64,000 bases of DNA from Saprospiraceae bacterium (lineage in GTDB: Bacteria > Bacteroidota > Bacteroidia > Chitinophagales > Saprospiraceae): positions 63,552 to 127,551 of the forward strand of contig JANQWK010000012.1 in assembly GCA_030729925.1 (NCBI GenBank). The letters are read 5' to 3'. Below are positions 35,981-43,511 of this stretch, piece by piece (the stretch's first letter is position 1; every line of letters begins with the position of its first letter). The notes below the pieces were generated by a model that was given only the letters and a program-made list of their open reading frames with translations, was not told the DNA's origin and searched no databases. The position numbers were made by a program, and so were the translations under genes.

Positions 35981-36868
35981 TTAGGTATGGACGGCGGGGC
36001 TTAATTGGGTTTGCACCCATTCCTGAAGTGCGGGCAACAAAAACCCCGCCTCTTTAGCCCAGTTGAAATGGTCAATTTTTGCATGCGGCAGCATCGCCTG
36101 GGTATAGTGGAGGTGCACCACGTCCGACGCCGGGCCGTATTTCAAAGCAAGGTGTTCGGCTGCTTTGGGGGGAGCATAAAAATCCCCGGCCAGTGAAATG
36201 CTCAGGATCGGTTTTTCGGTGCGCAGCATCGCGCTCTCGTAGGACTTTCTGGCACCGCGGGGCTGGTAGTTGCCCGACCTCACGGTATCCGACCAGTCCA
36301 TCATCAGGGTTTTGCCCTGCCTGCCGGCAAAACCGAGGAGTTGCCCGGGAAAGTACCCAAACAATCGGCAGGTCAGCGGAAACACCAGCGAAGCAAACAC
36401 AATTTTGAGGCGCTCCACTCCCGACCAGTTGCGGTACCAAGGCGTACCCGCTCCGATATGGATCAGGCCATTGATCTTTTCCCGGCCTTTGGCCACGTAG
36501 ATCATGCTCAGTTGGGCACCCAGACTGTGTCCCAACAAAAAGATGGGATGCTCGGGAAACCGTTGCCGGATGGCTTCGAAAACGACCGGATAGTCTTTGG
36601 TCAGGACAGTCTCATACCCAAAATCCACGCCGCGCTTGGGACGGACAGACGAACTCCCCGTGCCCCGATGATCGAAACGAGCCGTGTGAAAACCCGACGA
36701 GCAGAGGGTCTGCGCCAGCGGTTCGTAGTACGAAGCCCGCACCCCCAAGGCCGGAAAAATCAGGATCACAGGCGCGTCTGCCTGTTCAGCCTCGCAGACC
36801 TGCAGCTCGAAACGGTGCCCGTCGGCGGTTTTAAGCGGGATACAGACAGAATTTTGCATGGATGCCAT
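35981..36868 (-). CDS. Alpha/beta hydrolase
   Basis: 295 residues. The fold is shown by LIFPALGVRASYYEPLAQTL, ARFDHRGTGSS and the nucleophile elbow LLGHSLGAQLS (Ser in GHSLG). A late Asp (SLAGDFYAPPKAAE) and His (KIDHFNW) complete a plausible triad. No signal peptide; cytoplasmic. Substrate cannot be assigned. It is divergent from the aromatic operon leader. Confidence 0.82.
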   Translation of the reverse strand: MASMQNSVCIPLKTADGHRFELQVCEAEQADAPVILIFPALGVRASYYEPLAQTLCSSGFHTARFDHRGTGSSSVRPKRGVDFGYETVLTKDYPVVFEAIRQRFPEHPIFLLGHSLGAQLSMIYVAKGREKINGLIHIGAGTPWYRNWSGVERLKIVFASLVFPLTCRLFGYFPGQLLGFAGRQGKTLMMDWSDTVRSGNYQPRGARKSYESAMLRTEKPILSISLAGDFYAPPKAAEHLALKYGPASDVVHLHYTQAMLPHAKIDHFNWAKEAGFLLPALQEWVQTQLSPAVHT

Positions 36869-36886
36869 AAAATTTACCGGTGAATA

Positions 36887-36917
36887 TTGTTTGACACAAA
36901 ATTAATCTTTACGTTTG
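36887..36917 (+). promoter_or_regulatory. Promoter of the aromatic amino-acid operon
   Basis: TTG (36887-36889), 20-base spacer, TACGTTTG (36910-36917) match the Bacteroidota consensus. Transcription would start near 36924, about 17 bases before the leader peptide. Confidence 0.65.
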
Positions 36918-36940
36918 TAATATCTTAAAACAAGATCAAT

Positions 36941-37003
36941 ATGTTGACAAGTGCACATCTTTATTCCTTCTATTTTAGCTTTTACTTTTATGGCCAACCA
37001 TAA
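36941..37003 (+). CDS. Phe/Tyr-rich leader peptide
   Basis: A 20-codon open frame, ATG at 36941 and TAA at 37001-37003. Residues 8-17 read YSFYFSFYFY: four Tyr and four Phe in ten codons. This composition, its position just after a promoter, and the pheA, aminotransferase, tyrA and DAHP synthase genes downstream identify it as an attenuation leader sensing charged tRNA-Phe and tRNA-Tyr, as in the pheL and trpL systems of Proteobacteria. No Trp codon is present, in line with the absence of trp genes from the operon. The peptide itself probably has no role beyond translation. Confidence 0.85.
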   Translation: MLTSAHLYSFYFSFYFYGQP

Positions 37004-37076
37004 AGGGTCGCTGATTTTTGGAATGCAGATGAAAAAATAAATTGGTGGCCCGGATTCGTTCGGGCCATTTTCGTTT
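36992..37076 (+). promoter_or_regulatory. Proximal attenuator switch
   Basis: Three segments compete. Segment 1, GGCCAACCA (36992-37000), the last leader codons, can pair with segment 2, TGGTGGCC (37043-37050), with one bulge. Segment 2 also forms part of GGCCCG (37047-37052), which pairs with segment 3, CGGGCC (37061-37066), followed by ATTTTCGTTT. A ribosome finishing the leader would cover segment 1 and allow the 2:3 terminator-like hairpin; stalling at the first Phe/Tyr codons would free segment 1. Mechanism inferred. Confidence 0.6.
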
Positions 37077-37156
37077 ATAACCGACAGTTTTTATGCTACC
37101 TGACCAAATTAACATCCAATACAGCTTTTTTTATTGCTTTTATTTTTACGAATAAA

Positions 37157-37219
37157 GGGACTTTTTGTTTGTGCTTGCAGCAAAAAAAAGTCCCGGTAGT
37201 TTACTGGGACTTTTTTTTT
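37157..37219 (+). terminator. Distal intrinsic terminator with competing strand upstream of pheA
   Basis: A8-GTCCC (37182-37194) pairs with GGGAC-T8 (37206-37218), and the stem continues inward to a three-base loop, an almost ideal intrinsic terminator 15 bases before the pheA start. A copy of the downstream arm, GGGACTTTTTG (37157-37167), lies 14 bases upstream of CAAAAAAAAGTCCC and can pair with it instead, giving a mutually exclusive antiterminator. Confidence 0.85.
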
Positions 37220-37233
37220 AAATCCTTACAATC

Positions 37234-38130
37234 ATGCATACAGAAAACGAATCCGCGGCGCTCGAACTCGAAATTTTATCGGATCATCCGATAAGAGTCG
37301 CTATTCAGGGCTTTGAAGGAGCCTTTCACGAGATTGCCGCCAGACATTTTTTTGCCCCACGGGCGGTACAGGTAGTACCCTGCGAGACCTTCGAAGACTT
37401 GGTCAGCGCCGTAGAAAGCGGAACCAGCGCAGATGTTGGCATTATGGCCATCGAAAATACCCTGGCAGGGAGCCTGATGGGCAATTACCAGCTTCTCAAT
37501 AAAAGCAGTGTGCGGATTAGCGGAGAGGTGTTTTTACGGGTGAAGCAAAATCTGATGGCACTGCCCGGTACCAGCATCGCCGATCTCAGAGAGGTGTATT
37601 CCCACCCGATCGCGATTGCACAGTGCACCGCGTTTTTTAGGAACTATCCCCACATCAAATTGATTGAAGGACTGGACACGGCATTGAGTGCCCGCGATGT
37701 GCGGGACAGTGGGGATCGCCACAGGGGAGCCATAGCGAGCGAACTGGCAGCCGGGTTGTACGGACTCGATATGCTGGCTCCCGGTATTGAAACGAATAAA
37801 AAGAACCATACCCGATTTTTGATCCTGGAACAACACCTGCCGATCGTTCCGCCACATGCCGAAAAGGAAAAAATTTCCTTGAGTTTTTCGGTGGATCACG
37901 AGATCGGGAGCTTGTACCAGGTGCTGGGCGTGCTGGCAGCTTATCAGGTCAACCTGACCAAAATACAGTCCACGCCGATTATCGGAAAGCCCTGGGAGTA
38001 TATGTTTTTTGTGGATTTTCTGGTGGAGGGCAAGTTTTCTTCGAACCAGGCCATTGATGCCATCCTGCCGCTGACACACGATTTGAAAGTGCTCGGGACT
38101 TACCCCGAGGGCAGACATTTTGATCACTGA
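37234..38130 (+). CDS. pheA: Prephenate dehydratase with ACT domain
   Basis: 298 residues. Converts prephenate to phenylpyruvate, the committed step of phenylalanine synthesis. Catalytic domain 18-200 with GFEGAFHEIAARHFF, GIMAIENTLAGS, SHPIAIAQC and the essential Thr in NHTRFLIL. The C-terminal ACT domain (about 212-290, ISLSFSVDHEIGSLYQVL) binds phenylalanine for feedback control; the usual ESRP motif is replaced by QSTP. There is no fused chorismate mutase, which is supplied by the DAHP synthase fusion downstream. First structural gene behind the leader attenuator. Confidence 0.95.
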   Translation: MHTENESAALELEILSDHPIRVAIQGFEGAFHEIAARHFFAPRAVQVVPCETFEDLVSAVESGTSADVGIMAIENTLAGSLMGNYQLLNKSSVRISGEVFLRVKQNLMALPGTSIADLREVYSHPIAIAQCTAFFRNYPHIKLIEGLDTALSARDVRDSGDRHRGAIASELAAGLYGLDMLAPGIETNKKNHTRFLILEQHLPIVPPHAEKEKISLSFSVDHEIGSLYQVLGVLAAYQVNLTKIQSTPIIGKPWEYMFFVDFLVEGKFSSNQAIDAILPLTHDLKVLGTYPEGRHFDH

Positions 38131-38148
38131 TTAATTTTTTACCCTATC

Positions 38149-39339
38149 ATGGATGCAGTGCAACAGCAAGTTCCGGTTATTCAACCCGCAAGTCGCTTCG
38201 GGGATGTGGCCGAGTATTATTTTTCCCGAAAACTGAGGGAGATCGCCCAAATGCAGCAGGAGGGCAAACAGGTGCTGAACCTGGGCATCGGCAGCCCCGA
38301 TTTGCCACCGGCTCCGGCAGTGATCGAAACCCTAAATGCCCATAGCCTTCGAGCCGATACGCATGCTTATCAGAGCTATTCGGGTATCCCGGAACTGCGG
38401 AAGGCCTTTGCAGATTGGTATCGCCAATGGATGCAGGTAGAACTCGACCCGCAGTCAGAGGTGCTTCCCCTGATGGGCTCGAAAGAGGGCATCATGCACA
38501 TTTCCATGACTTATCTGGAACCGGGCGACCAGGTGCTGGTGCCGGATCCGGGCTACCCCGCTTATGCTGCCGTGGGCAAACTTACCGGGGCCGAGGTGGT
38601 GACTTATACCCTGAAGGAGTCCTTGGGTTGGCAGGCTGACCTGGAGGAGCTGTCCCAACGGGATTTGAGTCGGGTGAAAATCATGTGGCTGAACTACCCC
38701 AACATGCCTACAGGCGCACAGGCCGACAGCAAGTACTTCGAACGGTTGGTTGCCTTGGCGCAACAACATCAGTTTTTGCTGGTCAACGACAACCCCTATA
38801 CTTTTATCCTCAACGATCAGCCACAAAGTATCTTGTCGGTGCCCGGAGCAAAAGCGGTGGCACTCGAACTCAATTCGCTGAGCAAGGCACACAACATGGC
38901 TGGCTGGCGCATCGGGATGGTCGCGGGAGCTTCCGCCTACCTGCAACAAATCCTGCGCTTCAAGAGCAATATGGATTCGGGAATGTTTAAGCCCATGCAA
39001 CTGGCTGCCGTTCAGGCACTCGGACAGCCCGCTTCCTGGTACGACTCCCTGAACGCGGTGTATCGGGAACGGAGGGTACTGGCAGAGGACATCCTTCGGA
39101 GTTTGGGTTGTAGTTTTGACCCGGCTCAGGTGGGGATGTTTGTGTGGGCAAAAACCCCGGATCGCTACCCGTCGGGTTACGAGCTGACCGATCAGGTGCT
39201 GGAAACCGCTCATGTGTTCCTGACACCGGGGGGGATTTTTGGCGAAGCCGGCAAACCGTATGTGCGGATTTCGCTGTGCAGTGATGTCAGTGTACTGAAG
39301 GAGGCAAAAGATCGCATTGAAAAAATGATTACCCCATGA
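38149..39339 (+). CDS. Class I/II PLP aminotransferase of the aromatic operon
   Basis: 396 residues, fold-type I. Landmarks are NLGIGSPDLPPAP, GSKEGIMHISMTYLEPGDQVLVPDPGYPAY, LVNDNPYTFI, the PLP-binding lysine in LNSLSKAHNMAGWRIG, and the C-terminal Arg region YVRISLCS. Its place between pheA and tyrA suggests transamination of phenylpyruvate and 4-hydroxyphenylpyruvate, or of prephenate. LL-diaminopimelate aminotransferase-like enzymes look similar, so the exact substrate is an inference. Its TGA overlaps the tyrA ATG (ATGA). Confidence 0.88.
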   Translation: MDAVQQQVPVIQPASRFGDVAEYYFSRKLREIAQMQQEGKQVLNLGIGSPDLPPAPAVIETLNAHSLRADTHAYQSYSGIPELRKAFADWYRQWMQVELDPQSEVLPLMGSKEGIMHISMTYLEPGDQVLVPDPGYPAYAAVGKLTGAEVVTYTLKESLGWQADLEELSQRDLSRVKIMWLNYPNMPTGAQADSKYFERLVALAQQHQFLLVNDNPYTFILNDQPQSILSVPGAKAVALELNSLSKAHNMAGWRIGMVAGASAYLQQILRFKSNMDSGMFKPMQLAAVQALGQPASWYDSLNAVYRERRVLAEDILRSLGCSFDPAQVGMFVWAKTPDRYPSGYELTDQVLETAHVFLTPGGIFGEAGKPYVRISLCSDVSVLKEAKDRIEKMITP

Positions 39340-40178
39340 ATATATGTATCGTTGGCGTGGGACTGATTGGAGGCTCCCTGGCCATTACCCTGAAAGAGAA
39401 TAAGTTTGCTTCCCATGTCATCGGCGTGGATGCGAGTCAGGAAAACCTGGACAAAGCCATTCGTCGAAGACTGATAGACGAGGATTTGCCCCTGGAGGCA
39501 GCGATCGGGCGGTCCGACCTGATCATCCTCTCCACCCCTGTGGACATCATGATAGGGTTGTTGCCCCGTATCCTGGACCAGGTATCTGGTCATCAGGTCG
39601 TGATGGATGTAGGTTCCACCAAAAAACGCCTGCTGGACAGTGTAGCAGACCATCCCATGCGGCATCGGTTTGTCTCCACCCACCCCATGGCAGGCACCGA
39701 GTATTCCGGGCCGGAGGCTGCCATCCCCAATTTGTTTGACCGAAAGTACACGGTTTTTTGCGAAGCAGAAAAAAGTGACCCGGAGGCGGTGGAGTTGGTC
39801 AGATCGCTGTATGCTTCTATCCCGATGCAAATGGCGTTTTTGGATGCTACCGCACACGATGTACACACAGCCTATGTATCGCATATCTCCCATATCAGTT
39901 CTTTTGCGCTTGCGCTGACCGTCCTGGAGAAGGAAAAAGACGAATCCAGGATATTTGAACTGGCCAGCAGCGGATTTAGCTCGACTGTCCGCCTGGCTAA
40001 AAGTTCGGCTGATATGTGGATTCCGATCTTCCGGCAAAACCGCGACAATGTTCTGGATGTTCTCGATGAGCACATCAACCAGCTCTCGCGGTTCAGGAGT
40101 TTGCTGATCAAACAGGATTTTGAAACTTTTTACCAGCTCATCAAGGAGGCAAACACCATCAAGCGGATGCTTTCTTGA
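39336..40178 (+). CDS. tyrA: Prephenate dehydrogenase
   Basis: 280 residues. NAD(P)-binding motif IVGVGLIGGSLA (4-15), then DVGSTKKRLLD and the catalytic His region THPMAGTEYSGPEAA, AHDVHTAYVSHISH. It oxidatively decarboxylates prephenate to 4-hydroxyphenylpyruvate for tyrosine. No ACT domain, so tyrosine feedback may rest on the leader and on the DAHP synthase fusion. Translation is coupled to the aminotransferase by a four-base overlap. Confidence 0.94.
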   Translation: MNICIVGVGLIGGSLAITLKENKFASHVIGVDASQENLDKAIRRRLIDEDLPLEAAIGRSDLIILSTPVDIMIGLLPRILDQVSGHQVVMDVGSTKKRLLDSVADHPMRHRFVSTHPMAGTEYSGPEAAIPNLFDRKYTVFCEAEKSDPEAVELVRSLYASIPMQMAFLDATAHDVHTAYVSHISHISSFALALTVLEKEKDESRIFELASSGFSSTVRLAKSSADMWIPIFRQNRDNVLDVLDEHINQLSRFRSLLIKQDFETFYQLIKEANTIKRMLS

Positions 40179-40230
40179 GGAAAGGCTGATGACGAAACTA
40201 TAAAATTAACTGACTTCCAAAACAGGTATC

Positions 40231-41307
40231 ATGGAAATGACATTCAAGTCCATTCTGGACACACCCAAATCGCACATCATCATTGCGGGGCCTTGCGCGG
40301 CGGAGTCCGAGGAGCAGGTGCTAAAAACAGCCAGAGACCTGGCTGCACTCGGAAACGTTGATTTGTTCCGGGCAGGGATCTGGAAACCCCGCACCCGACC
40401 CAATTCTTTTGAAGGGGTGGGCATTATCGGTTTGCCCTGGCTGAAAAAGGTCAAAGAAGAGACCGGCCTGAAAACGACCACCGAGGTGGCCAAAAGAGAC
40501 CACGTATTTGAGGCCCTGAAGTATGGCATTGATGTGCTGTGGCTGGGCGCCCGTACTACCGTGAATCCGTTTTCGGTACAAGAGGTAGCGGATGCCCTGC
40601 AAGGCGTGGATATCCCGGTGATGATCAAGAACCCGATCAATACCGATCTGAGTTTGTGGATCGGAGCGATCGAGCGGGTGTACAAGGCGGGCATTACCCG
40701 CGTTGCGGCCATCCACCGCGGTTTTTCCGTGCACGGAGACAACAAATACCGCAACACGCCCCGCTGGCAAATTCCTATCGAACTGAAGCGTTTGTTCCCG
40801 GATCTGCAGATCATCTGCGACAACAGCCATATCTGTGGCCGCCGCGATACCCTGCTGGAAGTGGCTCAAAACGCCATGGACTTGGATTTTGACGGGATCA
40901 TGACCGAAACGCACCCCGATCCGGACAATGCCTGGAGCGATGCGAAACAACAAATTACCCCCTTGCAGTTTGGCGACTTGTACAACAGCCTGCAATTCAG
41001 AAAGCGCACGACTGACGATGCCGCTTACAAAGACAGCATTGATCACCTCCGGCATGAAATTGACGAAATTGACGAAGAACTGCTCAACCTGCTGGGTCGC
41101 CGCATGAACCTTGCCCAGGAGATCGGCAGGTTTAAAAAGATGAACAATATCGCTATCTTGCAGTCTTCCAGGTGGAATGAAATCTTGGAAAAATCCGTTA
41201 AAAAAGGAAGCGCAGTGGGCTTGAGTGCAGAATTTGTGGAGAGTGTCCTGAAGTCCATCCACGAAGAATCCATCGGTCACCAGGAAAGAATCATGCGCCA
41301 GGGATAA
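40231..41307 (+). CDS. Bifunctional DAHP synthase-chorismate mutase
   Basis: 358 residues. Residues 1-255 form a KDO8P-like (type I-beta) 3-deoxy-7-phosphoheptulonate synthase with IIAGPCAAESEEQVL, FRAGIWKPRTRPNSFEG, the WLGARTTVNPF loop and DNSHICGRRD. Residues 270-355 form an AroQ-type chorismate mutase (HLRHEIDEIDEELLNLLGRR, FKKMNNIAI, ESIGHQERIM). Porphyromonas gingivalis has the same fusion order, in which the mutase domain mediates prephenate inhibition (family knowledge). It thus holds both the first reaction of the shikimate pathway and the branch-point reaction feeding pheA and tyrA. Confidence 0.94.
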   Translation: MEMTFKSILDTPKSHIIIAGPCAAESEEQVLKTARDLAALGNVDLFRAGIWKPRTRPNSFEGVGIIGLPWLKKVKEETGLKTTTEVAKRDHVFEALKYGIDVLWLGARTTVNPFSVQEVADALQGVDIPVMIKNPINTDLSLWIGAIERVYKAGITRVAAIHRGFSVHGDNKYRNTPRWQIPIELKRLFPDLQIICDNSHICGRRDTLLEVAQNAMDLDFDGIMTETHPDPDNAWSDAKQQITPLQFGDLYNSLQFRKRTTDDAAYKDSIDHLRHEIDEIDEELLNLLGRRMNLAQEIGRFKKMNNIAILQSSRWNEILEKSVKKGSAVGLSAEFVESVLKSIHEESIGHQERIMRQG

Positions 41308-41322
41308 GCAAAAACAACGTTC

Positions 41323-42105
41323 ATGCAATACGACAATCTGTTGGTAGAAGAAAGGGAGGGTATCATACTCCTCACCATTAATCGGGAGAAAGCCTTGAAT
41401 GCGCTGAATACGCAAACCATGCTGGAACTGTTTCAGTTCTTTAGTTCCGATTACCCCAAATCGGATCACATCAAGGGCATTGTGATCACCGGAGCCGGCG
41501 ACCGGGCATTTGTGGCCGGTGCCGATATCAAGGAATTTCTGGATTTGGATCCGAAAAAGGGCGCCGAAATGGCGAAAAGGGGGCATGATATTTTCTTTAT
41601 GATCGAGCAGTTTCCCAAGCCTGTCGTAGCCGCTATTCACGGATTTGCGCTGGGTGGCGGCTGCGAGTTGGCCATGGCTTGTCATCTGCGGGTAGCCACT
41701 CCGGAAGCCAGGTTTGGGCAGCCGGAGGTCAACCTGGGGATTGTGCCGGGCTATGGGGGTACTCAGCGTTTGATTCAGTATTTGGGTAAGACCAGAGCAC
41801 TGGAGTACCTGATGACGGCCGACTTGTTTGACGCTCATCAGGCATTGTCCTGGGGCTTGCTGAACCACGTCGTACCTCGGGAATCGCTGCTGGATACGGC
41901 CTTTGGGTTGATTCAGAAGATTGCGTCCAAGGGACCTGTGGCGATCAGCAAGATCATCGAGTTGGTGAATGTGTATTTTTCAAACCCTGGCGAGGGTTTC
42001 GCGCGGGAGTTGGAAGCCTTTGGCGCCACGACCGGAACCCGGGATTTTCGAGAGGGAGCCAGTGCGTTTATCGAAAAACGTCCGGCCAAGTTTACGGGTA
42101 AATAG
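41323..42105 (+). CDS. Enoyl-CoA hydratase/isomerase family protein
   Basis: 260 residues of crotonase fold. The oxyanion-hole segments are GADIKEFLDLD and GFALGGGCELAMACHLRVAT, and both catalytic glutamates appear present (GCELAMAC and FGQPEVNLGIVPGYGGTQRL). Full length for a short-chain enoyl-CoA hydratase of fatty-acid or amino-acid degradation. It begins 15 bases after the DAHP synthase-mutase gene and so probably belongs to the same transcript, though its reaction is unrelated to aromatic synthesis. Confidence 0.9.
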   Translation: MQYDNLLVEEREGIILLTINREKALNALNTQTMLELFQFFSSDYPKSDHIKGIVITGAGDRAFVAGADIKEFLDLDPKKGAEMAKRGHDIFFMIEQFPKPVVAAIHGFALGGGCELAMACHLRVATPEARFGQPEVNLGIVPGYGGTQRLIQYLGKTRALEYLMTADLFDAHQALSWGLLNHVVPRESLLDTAFGLIQKIASKGPVAISKIIELVNVYFSNPGEGFARELEAFGATTGTRDFREGASAFIEKRPAKFTGK

Positions 42106-42111
42106 GACAGT

Positions 42112-43248
42112 ATGAAAAAAATGTGGTTGGCTATGGGGTGGCTGTTACTGGGCGGTTTGGCCGCCTGTGCGGCCGCCCGTGGAGCCGGGGCGGGTGCTCC
42201 GGTTCGAGCGGAAGTAATCAGTCTGGGTACATTGGACTGCTTTGAAGCGGGTCTGACCGACACAGACGGCAAGCCCGTTTTTTGCGAAGGCTCTGCCGTT
42301 GTGCTGGTGGACGATCGCCTGGTCATTGCCAACGACAAATACATTCCGGGTGAGGGCAACAGCAATGTATTCAGTGTGCCTTTGTCGGAAATCAGAAACC
42401 CGGAAAGTTTGGGTGCGGGTCGCCTGCCTTACGGGGGTAATTTCTTCAACCAGCCTTCCAAAATCGAGTCCCTGACGGCTACTCCGGGCGGGGAGCTCTA
42501 TTTTGGGGCTACGGCATTTGATCGGATACAATCTGACTCCAAGGCATGGGACAGTTACAATATGTTGTTTTACTGGGAAAAAGACACCCCTGACCGGCCC
42601 AGGTTACTGTTTCAAACTGAAGATGAGGGCATTGTAAGTTCCAAAAGTCTGCGCTCCGCTTTCGAAAAAGTGTTGCGCACCCGCAACTACCCCAACGGGG
42701 TGGGTTATTTCAAAATAGAAGGACTGGTGGCCCTGCCCGATAACAGTCTGCTGTTTGGCATTCGCGAAATCGGCAGCGACTACACCCGTGCTGAGCAAAC
42801 CTTCCTATTGGTGCGCGCCAATTACCTCAAATCCTCCGCAGGTGTGATTGTAGATCCCGTACTCGAGCTCGTGTATGCCTACGACCCTCGGGAACTGTCG
42901 GAAATCAACAAGCCCCTGGGCGTAGCCGCTCTGGAATACCACGCCCCCTCAGAACAGATCTTGATTTCCACCACTTACGAACAAGAAGGACAGCCTTTTG
43001 AATCCTACTTTTGGAGTCTGTCACTGGAGCAGCTCCGCAAGCGACTGCCGCCCGTGCTGATCCGGGACAAACAGGGCAATCCCCTTACCCTTCCCCACAA
43101 AGCAGAAGGTCTGACCTTCCTCAACAAAAAAACAGCCTTTGTCATTTGCGACGAAGACAAAAATCTATCCCCGGTGGCCACCGGAAAAGGTCAACAAATC
43201 CGCCAGCCCCACCAGGCGGTGTATGCTGTACTGCGGTTTGATTGGTGA
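42112..43248 (+). CDS. Lipoprotein of unknown function, propeller-like
   Basis: 378 residues. Signal peptide with lipobox LAAC (Cys19). The body has repeated strand patterns (AVVLVDDRLVIANDKYIPG, SKIESLTATPGGELYFGATAFD, KIEGLVALPDNSLLFGIREIG, KAEGLTFLNKKTAFVICDED), suggesting a beta-propeller related to esterase-like or DUF3616-type proteins; assignment is tentative. No catalytic motif. Begins six bases after the enoyl-CoA hydratase gene and ends the operon, at the edge of the AT-rich island. Confidence 0.6.
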   Translation: MKKMWLAMGWLLLGGLAACAAARGAGAGAPVRAEVISLGTLDCFEAGLTDTDGKPVFCEGSAVVLVDDRLVIANDKYIPGEGNSNVFSVPLSEIRNPESLGAGRLPYGGNFFNQPSKIESLTATPGGELYFGATAFDRIQSDSKAWDSYNMLFYWEKDTPDRPRLLFQTEDEGIVSSKSLRSAFEKVLRTRNYPNGVGYFKIEGLVALPDNSLLFGIREIGSDYTRAEQTFLLVRANYLKSSAGVIVDPVLELVYAYDPRELSEINKPLGVAALEYHAPSEQILISTTYEQEGQPFESYFWSLSLEQLRKRLPPVLIRDKQGNPLTLPHKAEGLTFLNKKTAFVICDEDKNLSPVATGKGQQIRQPHQAVYAVLRFDW

Positions 43249-43511
43249 TCGGTTGTTGGCTGTTGGCTGCACTCCTGTCCACAGATGGACACAGATTAGA
43301 GGGGGGATGGCACGGAGCGGGTTCCATCATACCTTTAAGACATCGTGCTTTAGATGATTACCATTTCAACATAAAAATCGCTTTCGTATAGGGGGGTAGC
43401 GGGATAATTGCATCTTAGGCTGTAGTAAGTACGGTTCAAAATTTTAGATGGCGCCAAATATTTCCATATTCGGTGAAGGGAAGATCATTTGTAAATAAAA
43501 AAGAAGACGAT
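43249..43511. other. Left boundary of AT-rich island
   Basis: 263 bases without a gene. They hold a TTGGCTG direct repeat (43255-43270) and the near-repeat beginning TCCACAGATGGACACAGATT (43278-43300) that resembles 47053-47074 on the other side of the island. Composition shifts toward AT after about 43350. Confidence 0.5.

Noticed and set aside
37047-37066. GC-rich hairpin as a small-molecule riboswitch
   Set aside because: No conserved riboswitch core is recognisable; the Phe/Tyr leader peptide and competing stems explain the structure better.
40321-41868. Minus-strand open frame of 515 codons across the DAHP synthase and enoyl-CoA hydratase genes
   Set aside because: Antisense shadow spanning two well-supported genes; no recognisable domain.
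43473-43511. Extended start of the esterase at 43473
   Set aside because: Adds polar residues before a good signal peptide beginning at 43512.
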